Source of the DNA: Engraulis encrasicolus
Taxonomy: Eukaryota > Chordata > Actinopteri > Clupeiformes > Engraulidae
Reading direction: 5' to 3'
DNA: 64,000 nt
NCBI RefSeq assembly: GCF_034702125.1
Contig: NC_085860.1
Coordinates: forward strand, 52,284,393-52,348,392
Made by a program: the position numbers and the translations under genes. Position 1 is the stretch's first letter; every line of letters begins with the position of its first letter. Below the pieces are notes generated by a model. It saw only the letters and a list, made by a program, of their open reading frames with translations, was not told where the DNA came from and did not search any database. This document shows, one piece after another, positions 35,766-48,659 of this stretch.

Positions 35766-38700
35766 CAACTTCAAGCCAGTGGAGACTGAAAACAATTTTA
35801 ACAGCTTCCTTCTCATTTTTTAACCCTCACTCAACTGATGGAACCCCATCCAGGCTGTTGTGGCCCAGGACACTGGTGAGAAGAGAGGGTGTAACTCGCT
35901 TGGCACGGAGAACAGCACAGGTACTGGACTTGGTGTATGAGGCAAAGTGGACAGGTGGCAGTCAGGTCACAGGCAGTTATGTCAGGGGTACTGGAAGTAA
36001 TGTGTGAGGCATAGTAACTCGCAGGAGGCAGGCATGTCACAACTACTGGATTTGGTGTATGACACATATTGGACAGTGGCATTACCGCTTGAGGGTCAAA
36101 GGTACTGGACTTAATGTGGCATTACAGCTTGAGGGTCAAAGGCAGGCAGGTCAAAGGTACTTGACTTACTGTGTGAGGCATAGTAGACAGGAGGCAGACA
36201 GGACACAGGCAGGCAGAACACAGGTACTGGACTTAGTGTGTGAGGCATAGTGGACAGGAGGCAGGCAGGACACAGGCAGGCAGGGCACAGGTACTGGACT
36301 TAGTGTGTGAGGCATAGTGGACAGTGGCATTACAGACAGAGGGTCACAGGCGGTTAGTTAACATATTGCTGCTCGGAAAACACGTACTGAACTCAGTGAT
36401 GGCCCTGGAGCAAAACAATTTGACAGCTTCCTTCTCATTTTTCAACCCCCACTCCACAGATAGAACCCCATCCAGGCTGTTGTGGCCCAGGACTCTGGTG
36501 AGAAGAGAGGCTGTAACTCGCTTGGCACGGAGAACAGCAAAGCTACTGGACTTGGTGTATGAGCCATAGTGGACAGGAGGCAGGCAGGACACAGGCAGTT
36601 ATGTCAGGGGTACTGGAATTAATGTTTGAGGTATAGTAACTCGCTTGGCACGGAGAACATCACCAAAATTGTTCGCTGTCAGTCTCAGGAGGCAGACAGG
36701 TCAAAGGTACTTGACTTACTGTGTGAGGCATAGTAGACAGGAGGCAGACAGGACACAGGCAGGCAGAACACAGGCTTAGTGTATGAGGCATAGTGGACAG
36801 TGACATTACAGCTTGAGGGTCAAAGGTACTGGACTTAGTGTGTGGAGCATAGTGGACAGGAGGCAGGCAGGACACAGGCAGGCAGGACACAGGTACTGGA
36901 CTTAGTGTGTGAGGCATAGTACCTCGCTTGGCACGGAGAACAGCACCAAAATTGTTCGCTGTCAGTCTCAGGAGGCAGACAGGTCAAAGGTACTGGACTT
37001 AGTGTGTGAAGCATAGTGGACAGGAGGCAGGCAGGACACAGGCAGGCAGGGCACAGGTACTGGACTTAGTGTGTGAGGCATAGTGGACAGTGGCGTTATC
37101 GCTTGAGGGTCAAAGGTACTGGACTTAATGTGTGAAGCATAGTGGACAGGAGGCATGCAGGACACAGCTACTGGAATTAATGTTTGAGGTATAGTGGATA
37201 GTGGCATTACAGCTTGAGGGTCAAAGGCAGGCAGGTCAAAGGTACTGGACTTAATGTGTGAAGCATAGTGGACAGGAGGCATGCAGGACACAGCTACTGG
37301 ACTTAGTGTATGAGGCATAGTACCTCGCTTGGCACGGAGAACAGCACCAAAATTGTTCGCTGTCAGTCTCAGGAGGCAGACAGGGCACAGGTACTGGACT
37401 TAGTGTGTGAAGCATAGTGGACAGGAGGCAGGCAGGACACAGGCAGGCAGGGCACAGGTACTGGACTTAGTGTATGAGGCATAGTGGACAGTGGCGTTAC
37501 CGCTTGAGGGTCAAAGGTACTGGACTTAGTGTGTGAAGCATAGTGGACAGTGGCATTACAGCTTGAGGGTCAGAGGCGGGCGGTTAACATACTGGTATTG
37601 CTGCTCGGAAAACACGTACTGAACTCAGTGATGGACCTGGTGCCAGTAAGGGTGCTCATCATCCAGGCGGTATGAGCCTTCATGTTGTTTAATGTAGAAG
37701 CCGTTGGTGTTCACAGGCTCTTGGAGGGGCATGTTGGCGGAGGCAGGCAGGACACAGGCAGGCAGGGCACAGGTACTGGACTTAGTGTGTGAGGCATAGT
37801 GGACAGTGGCGTTACCGCTTGAGGGTCAAAGGTACTGGACTTAATGTGTGAAGCATAGTGGACAGGAGGCATGCAGGACACAGCTACTGGACTTAGTGTA
37901 TGAGGCATAGTGGACAGTGGCATTACAGCTTGAGGGTCAAAGGCAGGCAGGTCAAAGGTACTTGACTTACTGTGTGAGGCATAGTAGACAGGAGGCAGAC
38001 AGGACACAGGCAGGCAGAACACAGGTACTGGACTTAGTGTGTGAGGCATAGTGGACAGTGGCGTTACCGCTTGAGGGTCAAAGGTACTGGAGTAAGTGTG
38101 TGAAGCATAGTTGACAGGAGGCAGGCAGGACACAGGTACTGGACTTAGTGTATGAGGCATCGTGGACAGTGGCATTACAGCTTGAGGGTCAAAGGCAGGC
38201 AGGTCAAAGGTACTTGACTTACTGTGTGAGGCATAGTAGACAGGAGGCAGACAGGACACAGGCAGGCAGAACACAGGCTTAGTGTATGAGGCATAGTGGA
38301 CAGTGGCGTTACCGCTTGAGGGTCAAAGGTACTGGAGTAAGTGTGTGAAGCATAGTTGACAGGAGGCAGGCAGGACACAGGCAGGCAGGACACAGGTACT
38401 GGACTTAGTGTATGAGGCATAGTGGACAGTGGCGTTACAGACAGAGGGTCACAGGTGGGCAGTTAACATATTTCTGCTCGGAAAACACGTACTGAACTCA
38501 GTGATGGCCCTGGTGCCAAACAATTTAACAGCTTCCTTCTCATTTTTTAACCCTCACTCCACTGATGGAACCCCATCCAGGCTGTTGTGGCCCAGGACTC
38601 TGGTGAGAAGAGAGGGTGTAACTCGCTTGGCACGGAGAACAGCACAGGTACTGGACTTGGTGTATGAGGCAAAGTGGACAGGTGGCAGTCAGGTCACAGG

Positions 38701-41700
38701 CAGTTATGTCAGGGGTACTGGAATTAATGTGTGAGGCATAGTAACTCGCTTGGCACGGAGAACATCACCAAAATTGTTCGCTGTCAGTCTCAGGAGGCAG
38801 ACAGGGCACAGGTACTTGACTTACTGTGTGAGGCATAGTAGACAGGAGGCAGACAGGACACAGGCAGGCAGAACACAGGCTTAGTGTATGAGGCATAGTG
38901 GACAGTGACATTACAGCTTGAGGGTCAAAGGTACTGGACTTAGTGTGTGAAGCATAGTGGACAGGAGGCAGGCAGGACACAGGCAGGCAGCTTAGTGTAT
39001 GAGGCATAGTGGACAGTGGCATTACAGCTTGAGGGTCAGAGGCGGGCGGTTAACATACTGGTATTGCTGCTCGGAAAACACGTACTGAACTCAGTGATGG
39101 ACCTGGTGCCAGTAAGGGTGCTCATCATCCAGGCGGTATGAGCCTTCATGTTGTTTAATGTAGAAGCCGTTGGTGTTCACAGGCTCTTGGAGGGGCATGT
39201 TGGCGGAGGCAGGCAGGACACAGGTACTGGACTTGGTGTATGAGGCATAGTGGACAGTGGCGTTACCGCTTGAGGGTCAAAGGTACTGGACTTAATGTGT
39301 GAAGCATAGTGGACAGGAGGCAGGCAGGATACAGGCAGGCAGGACACAGGTACTGGACTTAGTGTATGAGGCATAGTGGACAGTGGCGTTACTGCTTGAG
39401 GGTCAAAGGTACTGGACTTACTGTGTGAAGCATAGTGGACAGGAGGCATGCAGGACACAGCTACTGGACTTAGTGTATGAGGCATAGTGGACAGTGGCAT
39501 TACAGCTTGAGGGTCAAAGGCAGGCAGGTCAAAGGTACTTGACTTACTGTGTGAGGCATAGTAGACAGGAGGCAGACAGGACACAGGCAGGCAGAACACA
39601 GGCTTAGTGTATGAGGCATAGTGGACAGTGGCGTTACCGCTTGAGGGTCAAAGGTACTGGACTTAATGTGTGAAGCATAGTTGACAGGAGGCAGGCAGGT
39701 CAAAGGCAGGCAGGTCAAAGGTACTTGACTTACTGTGTGAGGCATAGTAGACAGGAGGCAGACAGGACACAGGCAGGCAGAACACAGGCTTAGTGTATGA
39801 GGCATAGTGGACAGTGACATTACAGACAGAGGGTCACAGGCGGGCAGTTAACATATTGCTGCTCGGAAAACACGTACTGAACTCAGTGATGGCCCTGGAG
39901 CCAAACAATTTAACAGCTTCCTTCTCATTTTTTAACCCTCACTCCACTGATGGAACCCCATCCAGGCTGTTGTGGCCCAGGACTCTGGTGAGAAGAGAGG
40001 GTGTAACTCGCTTGGCACGGAGAACAGCACAGGTACTGGACTTGGTGTATGAGGCAAAGTGGACAGGTGGCAGTCAGGTCACAGGCAGTTATGTCAGGGG
40101 TACTGGAATTAATGTGTGAGGCATAGTAACTCGCTTGGCACGGAGAACAGCACCAAAATTGTTCGCTGTCAGTCTCAGGAGGCAGGTAGGTCACAGGTAC
40201 TGGACTTGGTGTATGAGGCAAAGTGGACAGGTGGCAGTCAGGTCACAGGCAGGCAGGACAAAGATACTGGACTTGGTGTATGACGCAGAGTGGACAGTGG
40301 CGTTACCGCTTGAGGGTCAAAGGTACTGGACTTAATGTGTGAAGCATAGTGGACAGGAGGCATGCAGGACACAGGTACTGGAATTAATGTTTGAGGTATA
40401 GTGGATAGTGGCATTACAGCTTGAGGGTCAAAGGCAGGCAGGTCAAAGGTACTGGACTTAATGTGTGAAGCATAGTGGACAGGAGGCATGCAGGACACAG
40501 GCAGGCAGGGCACAGGTACTGGACTTAGTGTGTGAGGCATAGTGGACAGTGGCGTTACCGCTTGAGGGTCAAATGTACTGGAGTAAGTGTGTGAAGCATA
40601 GTTGACAGGAGGCAGGCAGGACACAGGCAGGCAGGACACAGGTACTGGACTTAGTGTATGAGGCATAGTGGACAGTGGCGTTACAGACAGAGGGTCACAG
40701 GCGGGCAGTTAACATATTGCTGCTCGGAAAACACGTACTGAACTCAGTGATGGCCCTGGACCTGGTGCCAAACAATTTAACAGCTTCCTTCTCATTTTTT
40801 AACCCTCACTCCACTGATGGAACCCCATCCAGGCTGTTGTGGCCCAGGACTCTGGTGAGAAGAGAGGGTGTAACTCGCTTGGCACGGAGAACAGCACAGG
40901 TACTGGACTTGGTGTATGAGGCAAAGTGGACAGGTGGCAGTCAGGTCACAGGCAGTTATGTCAGGGGTACTGGAATTAACGTGTGAGGCATAGTAACTCG
41001 CTTGGCACGGAGAACAGCACCAAAATTGTTCGCTGTCAGTCTCAGGAGGCAGGCAGGTCAAAGGTACTGGACTTAGTGTGTGAAGCATAGTGGACAGGAG
41101 GCAGGCAGGACACAGGCAGGCAGGTCAAAGATACTGGACTTGGTGTATGAGGCATAGTGGACAGTGGCATTACAGCTTGAGGGTCAAAGGCAGGCAGGTC
41201 AAAGGTACTTGACTTACTGTGTGAGGCATAGTAGACAGGAGGCAGACAGGACACAGGCAGGCAGAACACAGGCTTAGTGTATGAGGCATAGTGGACAGTG
41301 ACATTACAGCTTGAGGGTCAAAGGTACTGGACTTAATGTGTGAAGCATAGTGGACAGGAGGCATGCAGGACACAGCTACTGGACTTAGTGTATGAGGCAT
41401 CGTGGACAGTGGCATTACAGCTTGAGGGTCAAAGGCAGGCAGGTCAAAGGTACTTGACTTACTGTGTGAGGCATAGTAGACAGGAGGCAGACAGGACACA
41501 GGCAGGCAGGGCACAGGTACTGGACTTAGTGTGTGAGGCATAGTGGACAGTGGCGTTACCGCTTGAGGGTCAAAGGTACTGGACTTAATGTGTGAAGCAT
41601 AGTGGACAGGAGGCAGGCAGGACACAGGCAGGCAGGACACAGGTACTGGACTTAGTGTGTGAGGCATAGTGGACAGTGGCATTACAGCTTGAGGGTCAGA

Positions 41701-43087
41701 GGCGGGCGGTTAACATACTGGTATTGCTGCTCGGAAAACACGTACTGAACTCAGTGATGGACCTGGTGCCAGTAAGGGTGCTCATCATCCAGGCGGTATG
41801 AGCCTTCATGTTGTTTAATGTAGAAGCCGTTGGTGTTCACAGGCTCTTGGAGGGGCATGTTGGCGGAGGCAGGCAGGACACAGGCAGGCAGGGCACAGGT
41901 ACTGGACTTAGTGTGTGAGGCATAGTGGACAGTGGCATTACAGCTTGAGGGTCAAAGGTACTGGACTTAATGTGTGAAGCATAGTGGACAGGAGGCATGC
42001 AGGACACAGCTACTGGACTTAGTGTATGAGGCATAGTGGACAGTGGCATTACAGCTTGAGGGTCAAAGGCAGGCAGGTCAAAGGTACTTGACTTACTGTG
42101 TGAGGCATAGTAGACAGGAGGCAGACAGGACACAGGCAGGCAGAACACAGGCTTAGTGTATGAGGCATAGTGGACAGTGACATTACAGCTTGAGGGTCAA
42201 AGGCAGGCAGGTCAAAGGTACTTGACTTACTGTGTGAGGCATAGTAGACAGGAGGCAGACAGGACACAGGCAGGCAGAACACAGGCTTAGTGTATGAGGC
42301 ATAGTGGACAGTGGCGTTACCGCTTGAGGGTCAAAGGTACTGGACTTAATGTGTGAAGCATAGTGGACAGGAGGCAGACAGGACACAGGCAGGCAGAACA
42401 CAGGCTTAGTGTATGAGGCATAGTGGACAGTGGCGTTACAGACAGAGGGTCACAGGTGGGCAGTTAACATATTTCTGCTCGGAAAACACGTACTGAACTC
42501 AGTGATGGCCCTGGACCTGGTGCCAAACAATTTAACAGCTTCCTTCTCATTTTTAACCCTCACTCCACTGATGGAACCCCATCCAGGCTGTTGTGGCCCA
42601 GGACTCTGGTGAGAAGAGAGGGTGTAACTCGCTTGGCACGGAGAACAGCACAGGTACTGGACTTGGTGTATGAGGCAAAGTGGACAGGTGGCAGTCAGGT
42701 CACAGGCAGTTATGTCAGGGGTACTGGAATTAATGTGTGAGGCATAGTAACTCGCTTGGCACGGAGAACAGCACCAAAATTGTTCGCTGTCAGTCTCAGG
42801 AGGCAGGCAGGGCACAGGTACTGGACTTAGTGTGTGAAGCATAGTGGACAGGAGGCAGGCAGGACACAGGCAGGTAGGTCACAGGTACTGGACTTGGTGT
42901 ATGAGGCAAAGTGGACAGGTGGCATTACAGCTTGAGGGTCACAGGCGGTTCATGTTGTTTAATGTAGAAGCCGTTGGTGTTCACAGCCTCTTGGATGGGC
43001 ATGTTTTTTGTTGTATTTTTTTATTGTCTTTTTTTAACAATTATATGAACAAAATCAACAAATACCTTTGCAAGCACAAAAATGGTT

Positions 43088-43485
43088 CACTGTTTCATAG
43101 TTTTTGGGAGCATGTGTGCTTTAAAAAAGTTCTCTAAAATCTGCAGGTTTGACTCCCTTGCCGGATCAAGGATGATGCGGATGATGAGGCTGTCTTTGGT
43201 GGTCCAGACAACGAAATAGCATGCCTCCTTCTGGGCCACATGAAGCTGGCCCTGGACCTGGTGCCAGTGAGGGTGCTCATCATCCAGGCGGTACGAGCCT
43301 TCGTGATTGGTGCGCTGGCCCACTGTTGCCAGTTGTACAGCTTCCTGCTGTGGACCAGACACAGACAGTCGAGGACACTGACGACACCCATGTGCAGCCT
43401 CTGCCTGATGACTTCTGGGACAGAGAAAGCCAGCACTGGTGCCGGTGCTTCTGGCTGTGGCTCGGGAGCAAGGAGTCAGCCTATT
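43088..43485 (-). pseudogene. second SWIM-YqaJ copy, catalytic core deleted
   Basis: The minus strand reads from the linker (LAFSVPEVIRQRLHMGV) across a frameshift to QQEAVQLATVGQRTN, then jumps straight to HEGSYRLDDEHPHWHQVQGQ and runs to the end MLPKTMKQ and stop. The segment with WHKLREGRL, SPDG and EVKCP is missing. It keeps CAG where the copy at 29666 has TAG. It lies at the upper end of the satellite. Confidence 0.88.
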
Positions 43486-43639
43486 CAGGTCAGGTCACAG
43501 GCAGGCAGGACAAAGATACTGGACTTGGTGTATGACGCAGAGTGGACAGGAGGCAGGCAGGACACAGGCAGGCATGTCACAACTACTGGATTTGGTGTAT
43601 GACACATATTGGACAGTGACATTACAGCTTGAGGGGGAG

Positions 43640-43925
43640 ACCTTACTCAGTATCTGTGAAATCACTGCAGTTGCTTCAATGATGTGCCACCCTACATCAA
43701 ATTACCAATACTTGGTACAGTCTATCTTTCATGCTGGCCTTGACTGCACCTGCAAGACAATCTTCAACGCAGCGGAATTCCTCCACATGTCCAGAGTTAA
43801 AATGGTTCACACCCCTAACTACACTTTTTTTTATCGTTTTGAAAGAATGACACCATGGCATGAAGAGGTATTGCCATTTTGTTTATGTGTGTAATATATA
43901 ATATGAAAAAAATACCGGCTATAGG
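43640..43925 (-). pseudogene. copy of the nuclease upstream exon and flanks
   Basis: The complement matches 28712-28990 closely: AATGGCAATACCTCTTCATG, GTGTAGTTAGGGGTG, then the SGHVEEFR-coding exon and the GGGTGGCACATCATTGAAGC intron stretch. So intron and exon were copied together, as DNA. A shorter third piece lies at about 44110-44240. Confidence 0.88.
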
Positions 43926-44532
43926 GTCACAGGCAGGCAGGCAGGTCAAAGGTACTGGACTTGGTGTATGAGGCATAGTGGACAGTGGCATTACAGCTTG
44001 AGGGTCAAAGGTACTGGACTTAATGTGTGAAGCATAGTGGACAGGCAGGCAGGCAGGTCAAAGGTACTGGACTTGGTGTATGAGGCATAGTGGACAGTGG
44101 CATTACAGCTTGAGGAGAAGACAGTGCACAGTGCAAGACAACCTTCAACGTAGCGGAATTCCTTCACATGTCCTGAGTTTAAGTTGTTTTCACCCCTAAC
44201 TACACTTTTTATCGTTTTGAAAGAGCGACAATGGACTTGGTGTATGAGACACAGTGGACAGGTGACATTACAGCTTGAGGGGGTACACTGTGCACAGGAC
44301 ACACAGGCAGGCATGTCACAGGTACTGGAATTAATGTGTGAGGCACAGTGGACAGTGGCATTACAGCTTGAGGGTCACAGGCAGGCAGGTCAAAGGTACT
44401 GGACTTAGTGTATGAGCCATAGTGGACAGGAGGCAGGCAGGCAATGTCACAGGTACTGGAATTAATGTGTGACATAGGCAGGGAGATCACAGACACTCGG
44501 TGAAGGAGTCTTAGTGGACAGTGGCATTGCAG

Positions 44533-45725
44533 GTACAATCGAATGTTTAATGTTTCATTGTTTCACAATAGCATGAGTGCTTTAAGAAAGTTCTCTAAAA
44601 TTTGCAGTTTTGACTGCCATGCTGGATCGCTGGTGATGCTAAATATAAGGTGCCATGTGGTGCTACTCCCACCAACAATTTGAATGAGTGCATGCCACGG
44701 TAAACTGAGTACACTGCTTTCTGCTTGTCCATGCCTTTTGGTTTTTCCATTTCAATGTCAGTACAGTCAATCATCATTCTGCAGTCAGGAAATTTAGAAA
44801 ATGATGCCGGCATTTCTGGGCGTTTTTTTTGACGACTTGGAACAGTGGACATTATGTCGTTGAAGAGCAGTGTGTGAAGAACATCAAAGAAGATGTGAAT
44901 GATGCTGCTGACTGTGGCTATACCACAATGGAAAAGTGAGGCCAGGTGAAGGTGCGTGTAATTTTTTCGGAGTTTCATTAACGTCACAAAGATTTGGTCC
45001 TCTAGGCTGATGGACTCCACTTTCCATTTGCTGTAGTAGATGACAGAGGACTCAAAGCGTGCCACATATTCCACCACAGTCAAGAATGTGTCCCTGTCCG
45101 GTAAGCCTGTCTCCATTCTGAGGACTTCTTCAGAGACGGAGGAAGCGGAGTACACATTTCGGCCATATGTTATTTTCTCTTCTGCATCATGTAACTTGGC
45201 CTTTGTGTTCTCAAGCTCATTCTGCAGAAGGATGCGGTGCATTCGCTCTTCATGCAAGGCTTTAAACAAAGCAGAGTAGCTCATTTCATTTTCTGAAGTA
45301 CCCCCTGCACGGTCCACATTCTCCTCGTCCACATCTGATAGTGTCATCCATAGCGAGAAAACCTGAGTCCCCCTCAACATAGCTTGTGTCAATGTTGCCA
45401 GCATGTGAGCCATCAAGTGTGCTTACAAAAGATCTACAGGTGCCTATGCCTCTGAAAACAAAGAATTTGCCATACCTGTGCCCATGTCGGTGTCCTCGTC
45501 ACACTCCAAAATGTCGTGCCCGTTTTGGTCCATCTGAACAGGTCCCTCAGAACAATCCACCTTTGGCTCTGAAAACAGACTGTTTACTGTCTCCACCATA
45601 CCTGTTTGAATGCCTGCGACCATGCCTGTGTCCATGCCTGCGACCATGCCTGTGCCCATGCCCTGTAGTGGGCCCACATCTGCCACGGCATGTGATTCAG
45701 AAAATGACTGAGCCAACCTTCATCT
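44533..45725 (-). pseudogene. transposase unit 1, truncated, fused to nuclease tail
   Basis: Encodes the coiled N-terminal part (VDRAGGTSENEMSYSALFKA), the helix-turn-helix region (LEDQIFVTLMKLRKNYTHLH) and the first catalytic block MIDCTDIEM. At VGVAPHGT (about 44665) it runs into the complement of the YqaJ gene end (GGATCGCTGGTGATGCT...CTCTAAAATTTGCAG). The second Asp and the Glu are lost. A 2-bp deletion near 45343 also breaks the start region. Cannot be active. Confidence 0.88.
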
Positions 45726-46858
45726 TCCAGCCAGTGTAAACTTCAATACAGCCTGAGGTCCCCTCAACTCCTGGAATGCAATGCCAAAATCAGTATAATT
45801 GCCTCTAACCTACTTGATTCCTTGATAAATGGGGCACTCAATCACAGTCAAAAGATCTACAGGTGCCTCTGCCTCTGAAAACAAAGAATTTGCCATACCT
45901 GTGCCCATGTCGGTGTCCTCGTCACACTCTAAAATGTCGTGCCCGTTTTGGTCCATCTGAACAGGTCCCTCAGAACAATCCACCTTTGGCTCTGAAAACA
46001 GACTGTTTACTGTCTCCACCACACCTGTTTGAATGCCTGCGACCATGCCTGTGTCCCTCTGAAAACACAGACCCAGGATATGCTTCACTGCAGTATGTGA
46101 TGGTGCCATGTGGTGCTACTCCCACCAACAATTTGAATGAGTGCATGCCACGGTAAACTGAGTACACTGCTTTCTGCTTGTCCATGCCTTTTGGTTTTTC
46201 CATTTCAATGTCAGTACAGTCAATCATCATTCTGCAGTCAGGAAATTTAGAGAATGATGCCGGCATTTCTGGGCGTTTTTTTTTTTGACGACTTGGAACA
46301 GTGGACATTATGTTGTTGAAGAGCAGTGTGTAAAGAACATCAGAGAAGGTGTGAATGATGTTGCTGACTGTGGCTATACCACAATGGAAAAGTGAGGCCA
46401 GGTGAAGGTGCGTGTAATTTTTTCGGAGTTTCATTAACGTCACAAAGATTTGGTCCTCTAGGCTGATGGACTCCACTTTCCATTTGCTGTAGTAGATGAC
46501 AGAGGACTCAAAGCGTGCCACATATTCCACCACAGTCAAGAATGTGTCCCTGTCCGGTAAGCCTGTCTCCATTCTGAGGACTTCTTCAGAGACGGAGGAA
46601 GCGGAGTACACATTTCGGCCATATGTTATTTTCTCTTCTGCATCATGTAACTTGGCCTTTGTGTTCTCAAGCTCATTCTGCAGAAGGATGCGGTTCATTC
46701 GCTCTTCATGCAAGGCTTTAAACAAAGCAGAGTAGCTCATTTCATTTTCTGAAGTACCCCCTGCACGGTCCACATTCTCCTCGTCCACATTCTCCTCGTC
46801 CACATCTGATAGAGTGTCATCCATTGCGAGAAAACCTGAGTCCCCCTCAACATAGCTT
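45726..46858 (-). pseudogene. transposase unit 2, internal deletion
   Basis: The frame 46824-45970 starts MDDTLSDVDEENVDEENVDR and includes MIDCTDIEM. After SEAYPGSV it joins DNA of the upstream linker exon, losing the ADKGF and HVERAIGRL blocks. The A tract after PSRQ is 11 long, giving KKKR instead of KKR. The stretch below about 45850 repeats the 3' flank of the other units. Confidence 0.85.
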
Positions 46859-47440
46859 GTGTCAATGTTGCCAGCATGTGAGCCATCAAGTGTGCTTACA
46901 AAAGATCTACAGGTGCCTATGCCTCTGAAAACAAAGAATTTGCCATACCTGTGCCCATGTCGGTGTCCTCGTCACACTCCAAAATGTCGTGCCCGTTTTG
47001 GTCCATCTGAACAGGTCCCTCAGAACAATCCACCTTTGGCTCTGAAAACAGACTGTTTACTGTCTCCACCATACCTGTTTGAATGCCTGCGACCATGCCT
47101 GTGTCCCTCTGAAAACAAAGAATTTGCCATACCTGTGCCCATGTCGGTGTCCTCGTCACACTCTAAAATGTCGTGCCCGTTTTGGTCCATCTGAACAGGT
47201 CCCTCAGAACAATCCACCTTTGGCTCTGAAAACAGACTGTTTACTGTCTCCACCACACCTGTTTGAATGCCTGCGACCATGCCTGTGTCCATGCCTGTGT
47301 CCATGCCTGCGACCATGCCTGTGTCCATGCCTGCGACCATGCCTGTGTCCATGCCCTGTAGTGGGCCCACATCTGCCACGGCATGTGATTCAGAAAATGA
47401 CTGAGCCAACCTTCATCTTCCAGCCTGTGTAAACTTCAAG
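46859..47440 (-). repeat. duplicated linker-exon pieces of the transposase gene
   Basis: Two successive copies of the linker exon (VETVNSLFSEPKVDCSEGPV, then DQNGHDILECDEDTDMGTG), each next to a block of 12-bp MDTG/MVAG codons, with no DDE domain between them. Confidence 0.85.
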
Positions 47441-47530
47441 ACAGCCTGTGGTCCCCTCAACTCCTGGAATGCAATGCCAAAATCAGTGTAATTGCCTCTA
47501 ACCTACTTGATTCCTTGATAAATGGGGCAC

Positions 47531-48621
47531 TCAATCACAGTCAATGTTTTTGATTAGAGGGTTCTGCAGATTGACCAAGGCACAGCACAGTTGAAAAATT
47601 TGCCCAGCATGAGGTCGAAGGCTCCATTGCATGCTGTTCAGGATCTCAAAGTCTTTCAGCCTTCCAATAGCCCGTTCAACATGGATCCTGTTCTTTGCAA
47701 TGTCCTTGGTTGCCTCAACTTCACTATTTGTGAGTCTGCCGTGATTGAGAAACGGTGGGATGTTCAAAATAACGCCAGGTGGTAACAAGTGCTGAATGTG
47801 AAAGCCTTTATCAGCAAGTATCTGGTCTCCGGCCACAAAAATTTCACAAATGCCAGATTCCTCTACAATAGTTTTGTCAGACACAGACCCAGGATATGCT
47901 TCACTGCAGTATGTGATGGTGCCATGTGGTGCTACTCCCACCAACAATTTGAATGAGTGCATGCCACGGTAAACTGAGTACACTGCTTTCTGCTTGTCCA
48001 TGCCTTTTGGTTTTTCCATTTCAATGTCAGTACAGTCAATCATCATTCTGCAGTCAGGAAATTTAGAAAATGATGCCGGCATTTCTGGGCGTTTTTTTGA
48101 CGACTTGGAACAGTGGACATTATGTCCTTGAAGAGCAGTGTGTAAAGAACATCAAAGAAGGTGTGAATGATGTTGCTGACTGTGGCTATACCACAATGGA
48201 AAAGTGAGGCCAGGTGAAGGTGCGTGTAATTTTTTCGGAGTTTCATTAACGTCACAAAGATTTGGTCCTCTAGGCTGATGGACTCCACTTTCCATTTGCT
48301 GTAGTAGATGACAGAGGACTCAAAGCGTGCCACATATTCCACCACAGTCAAGAATGTGTCCCTGTCCGGTAAGCCTGTCTCCATTCTGAGGACTTCTTCA
48401 GAGACGGAGGAAGCGGAGTACACATTTCGGCCATATGTTATTTTCTCTTCTGCATCATGTAACTTGGCCTTTGTGTTCTCAAGCTCATTCTGCAGAAGGA
48501 TGCGGTGCATTCGCTCTTCATGCAAGGCTTTAAACAAAGCAGAGTAGCTCATTTCATTTTCTGAAGTACCCCCTGCACGGTCCACATTCTCCTCGTCCAC
48601 ATCTGATAGAGTGTCATCCAT
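47531..48621 (-). pseudogene. transposase unit 3, frameshifted in an A tract
   Basis: The N-terminal frame (48621-48043) and the C-terminal frame (48082-47531) are both long and well preserved, including MIDCTDIEM, ILADKGF and HVERAIGRLK. They are thrown out of register at about 48091, where the A tract is 7 long; units 1 and 4 have 8. A single-base loss therefore splits an otherwise complete DDE protein. Confidence 0.9.
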
Positions 48622-48659
48622 AGCGAGAAAACCTGAGTCCTGTTGCCAGCATGTGAGCC

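Larger units (their letters stand above)
35400..44550. repeat. ~9-kb complex minisatellite array inside the giant element
   Basis: The array is built from 20-70-bp words: GGTACTGGACTTAGTGTGTG, AGGCATAGTGGACAGTGGC, GTTACCGCTTGAGGGTCAAA, and GAGGCAGGCAGGACACAGG. They are combined in varying order into larger units of about 1.4-2.7 kb. Embedded in the larger units are minus-strand pieces of the YqaJ exon. A VLRAKRVTASLLTRVLGHNS-coding block occurs at about 35790-35925, 36410-36545, 38510-38645, 39895-40030, 40765-40900 and 42515-42655. A block coding for EGSYRLDDEHPYWHQV occurs at about 37636-37740, 39098-39205 and 41758-41865. Open frames exist on both strands because many words are multiples of three; they are not believed to be genes. 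Confidence 0.9.

Noticed and set aside
36660..42848. Long minus-strand open frames repeating MPHTLSPVPVSCLPVSCLPP-like peptides
   Set aside because: They follow the satellite words, exist on both strands and in many copies, and contain embedded pieces of the nuclease gene in another frame; no start or splice context suggests a gene.
35400..44550. Possible CRISPR-like array (short words between variable stretches)
   Set aside because: The units are degenerate, overlapping and nested, in a vertebrate intron, and the variable parts are copies of one another.
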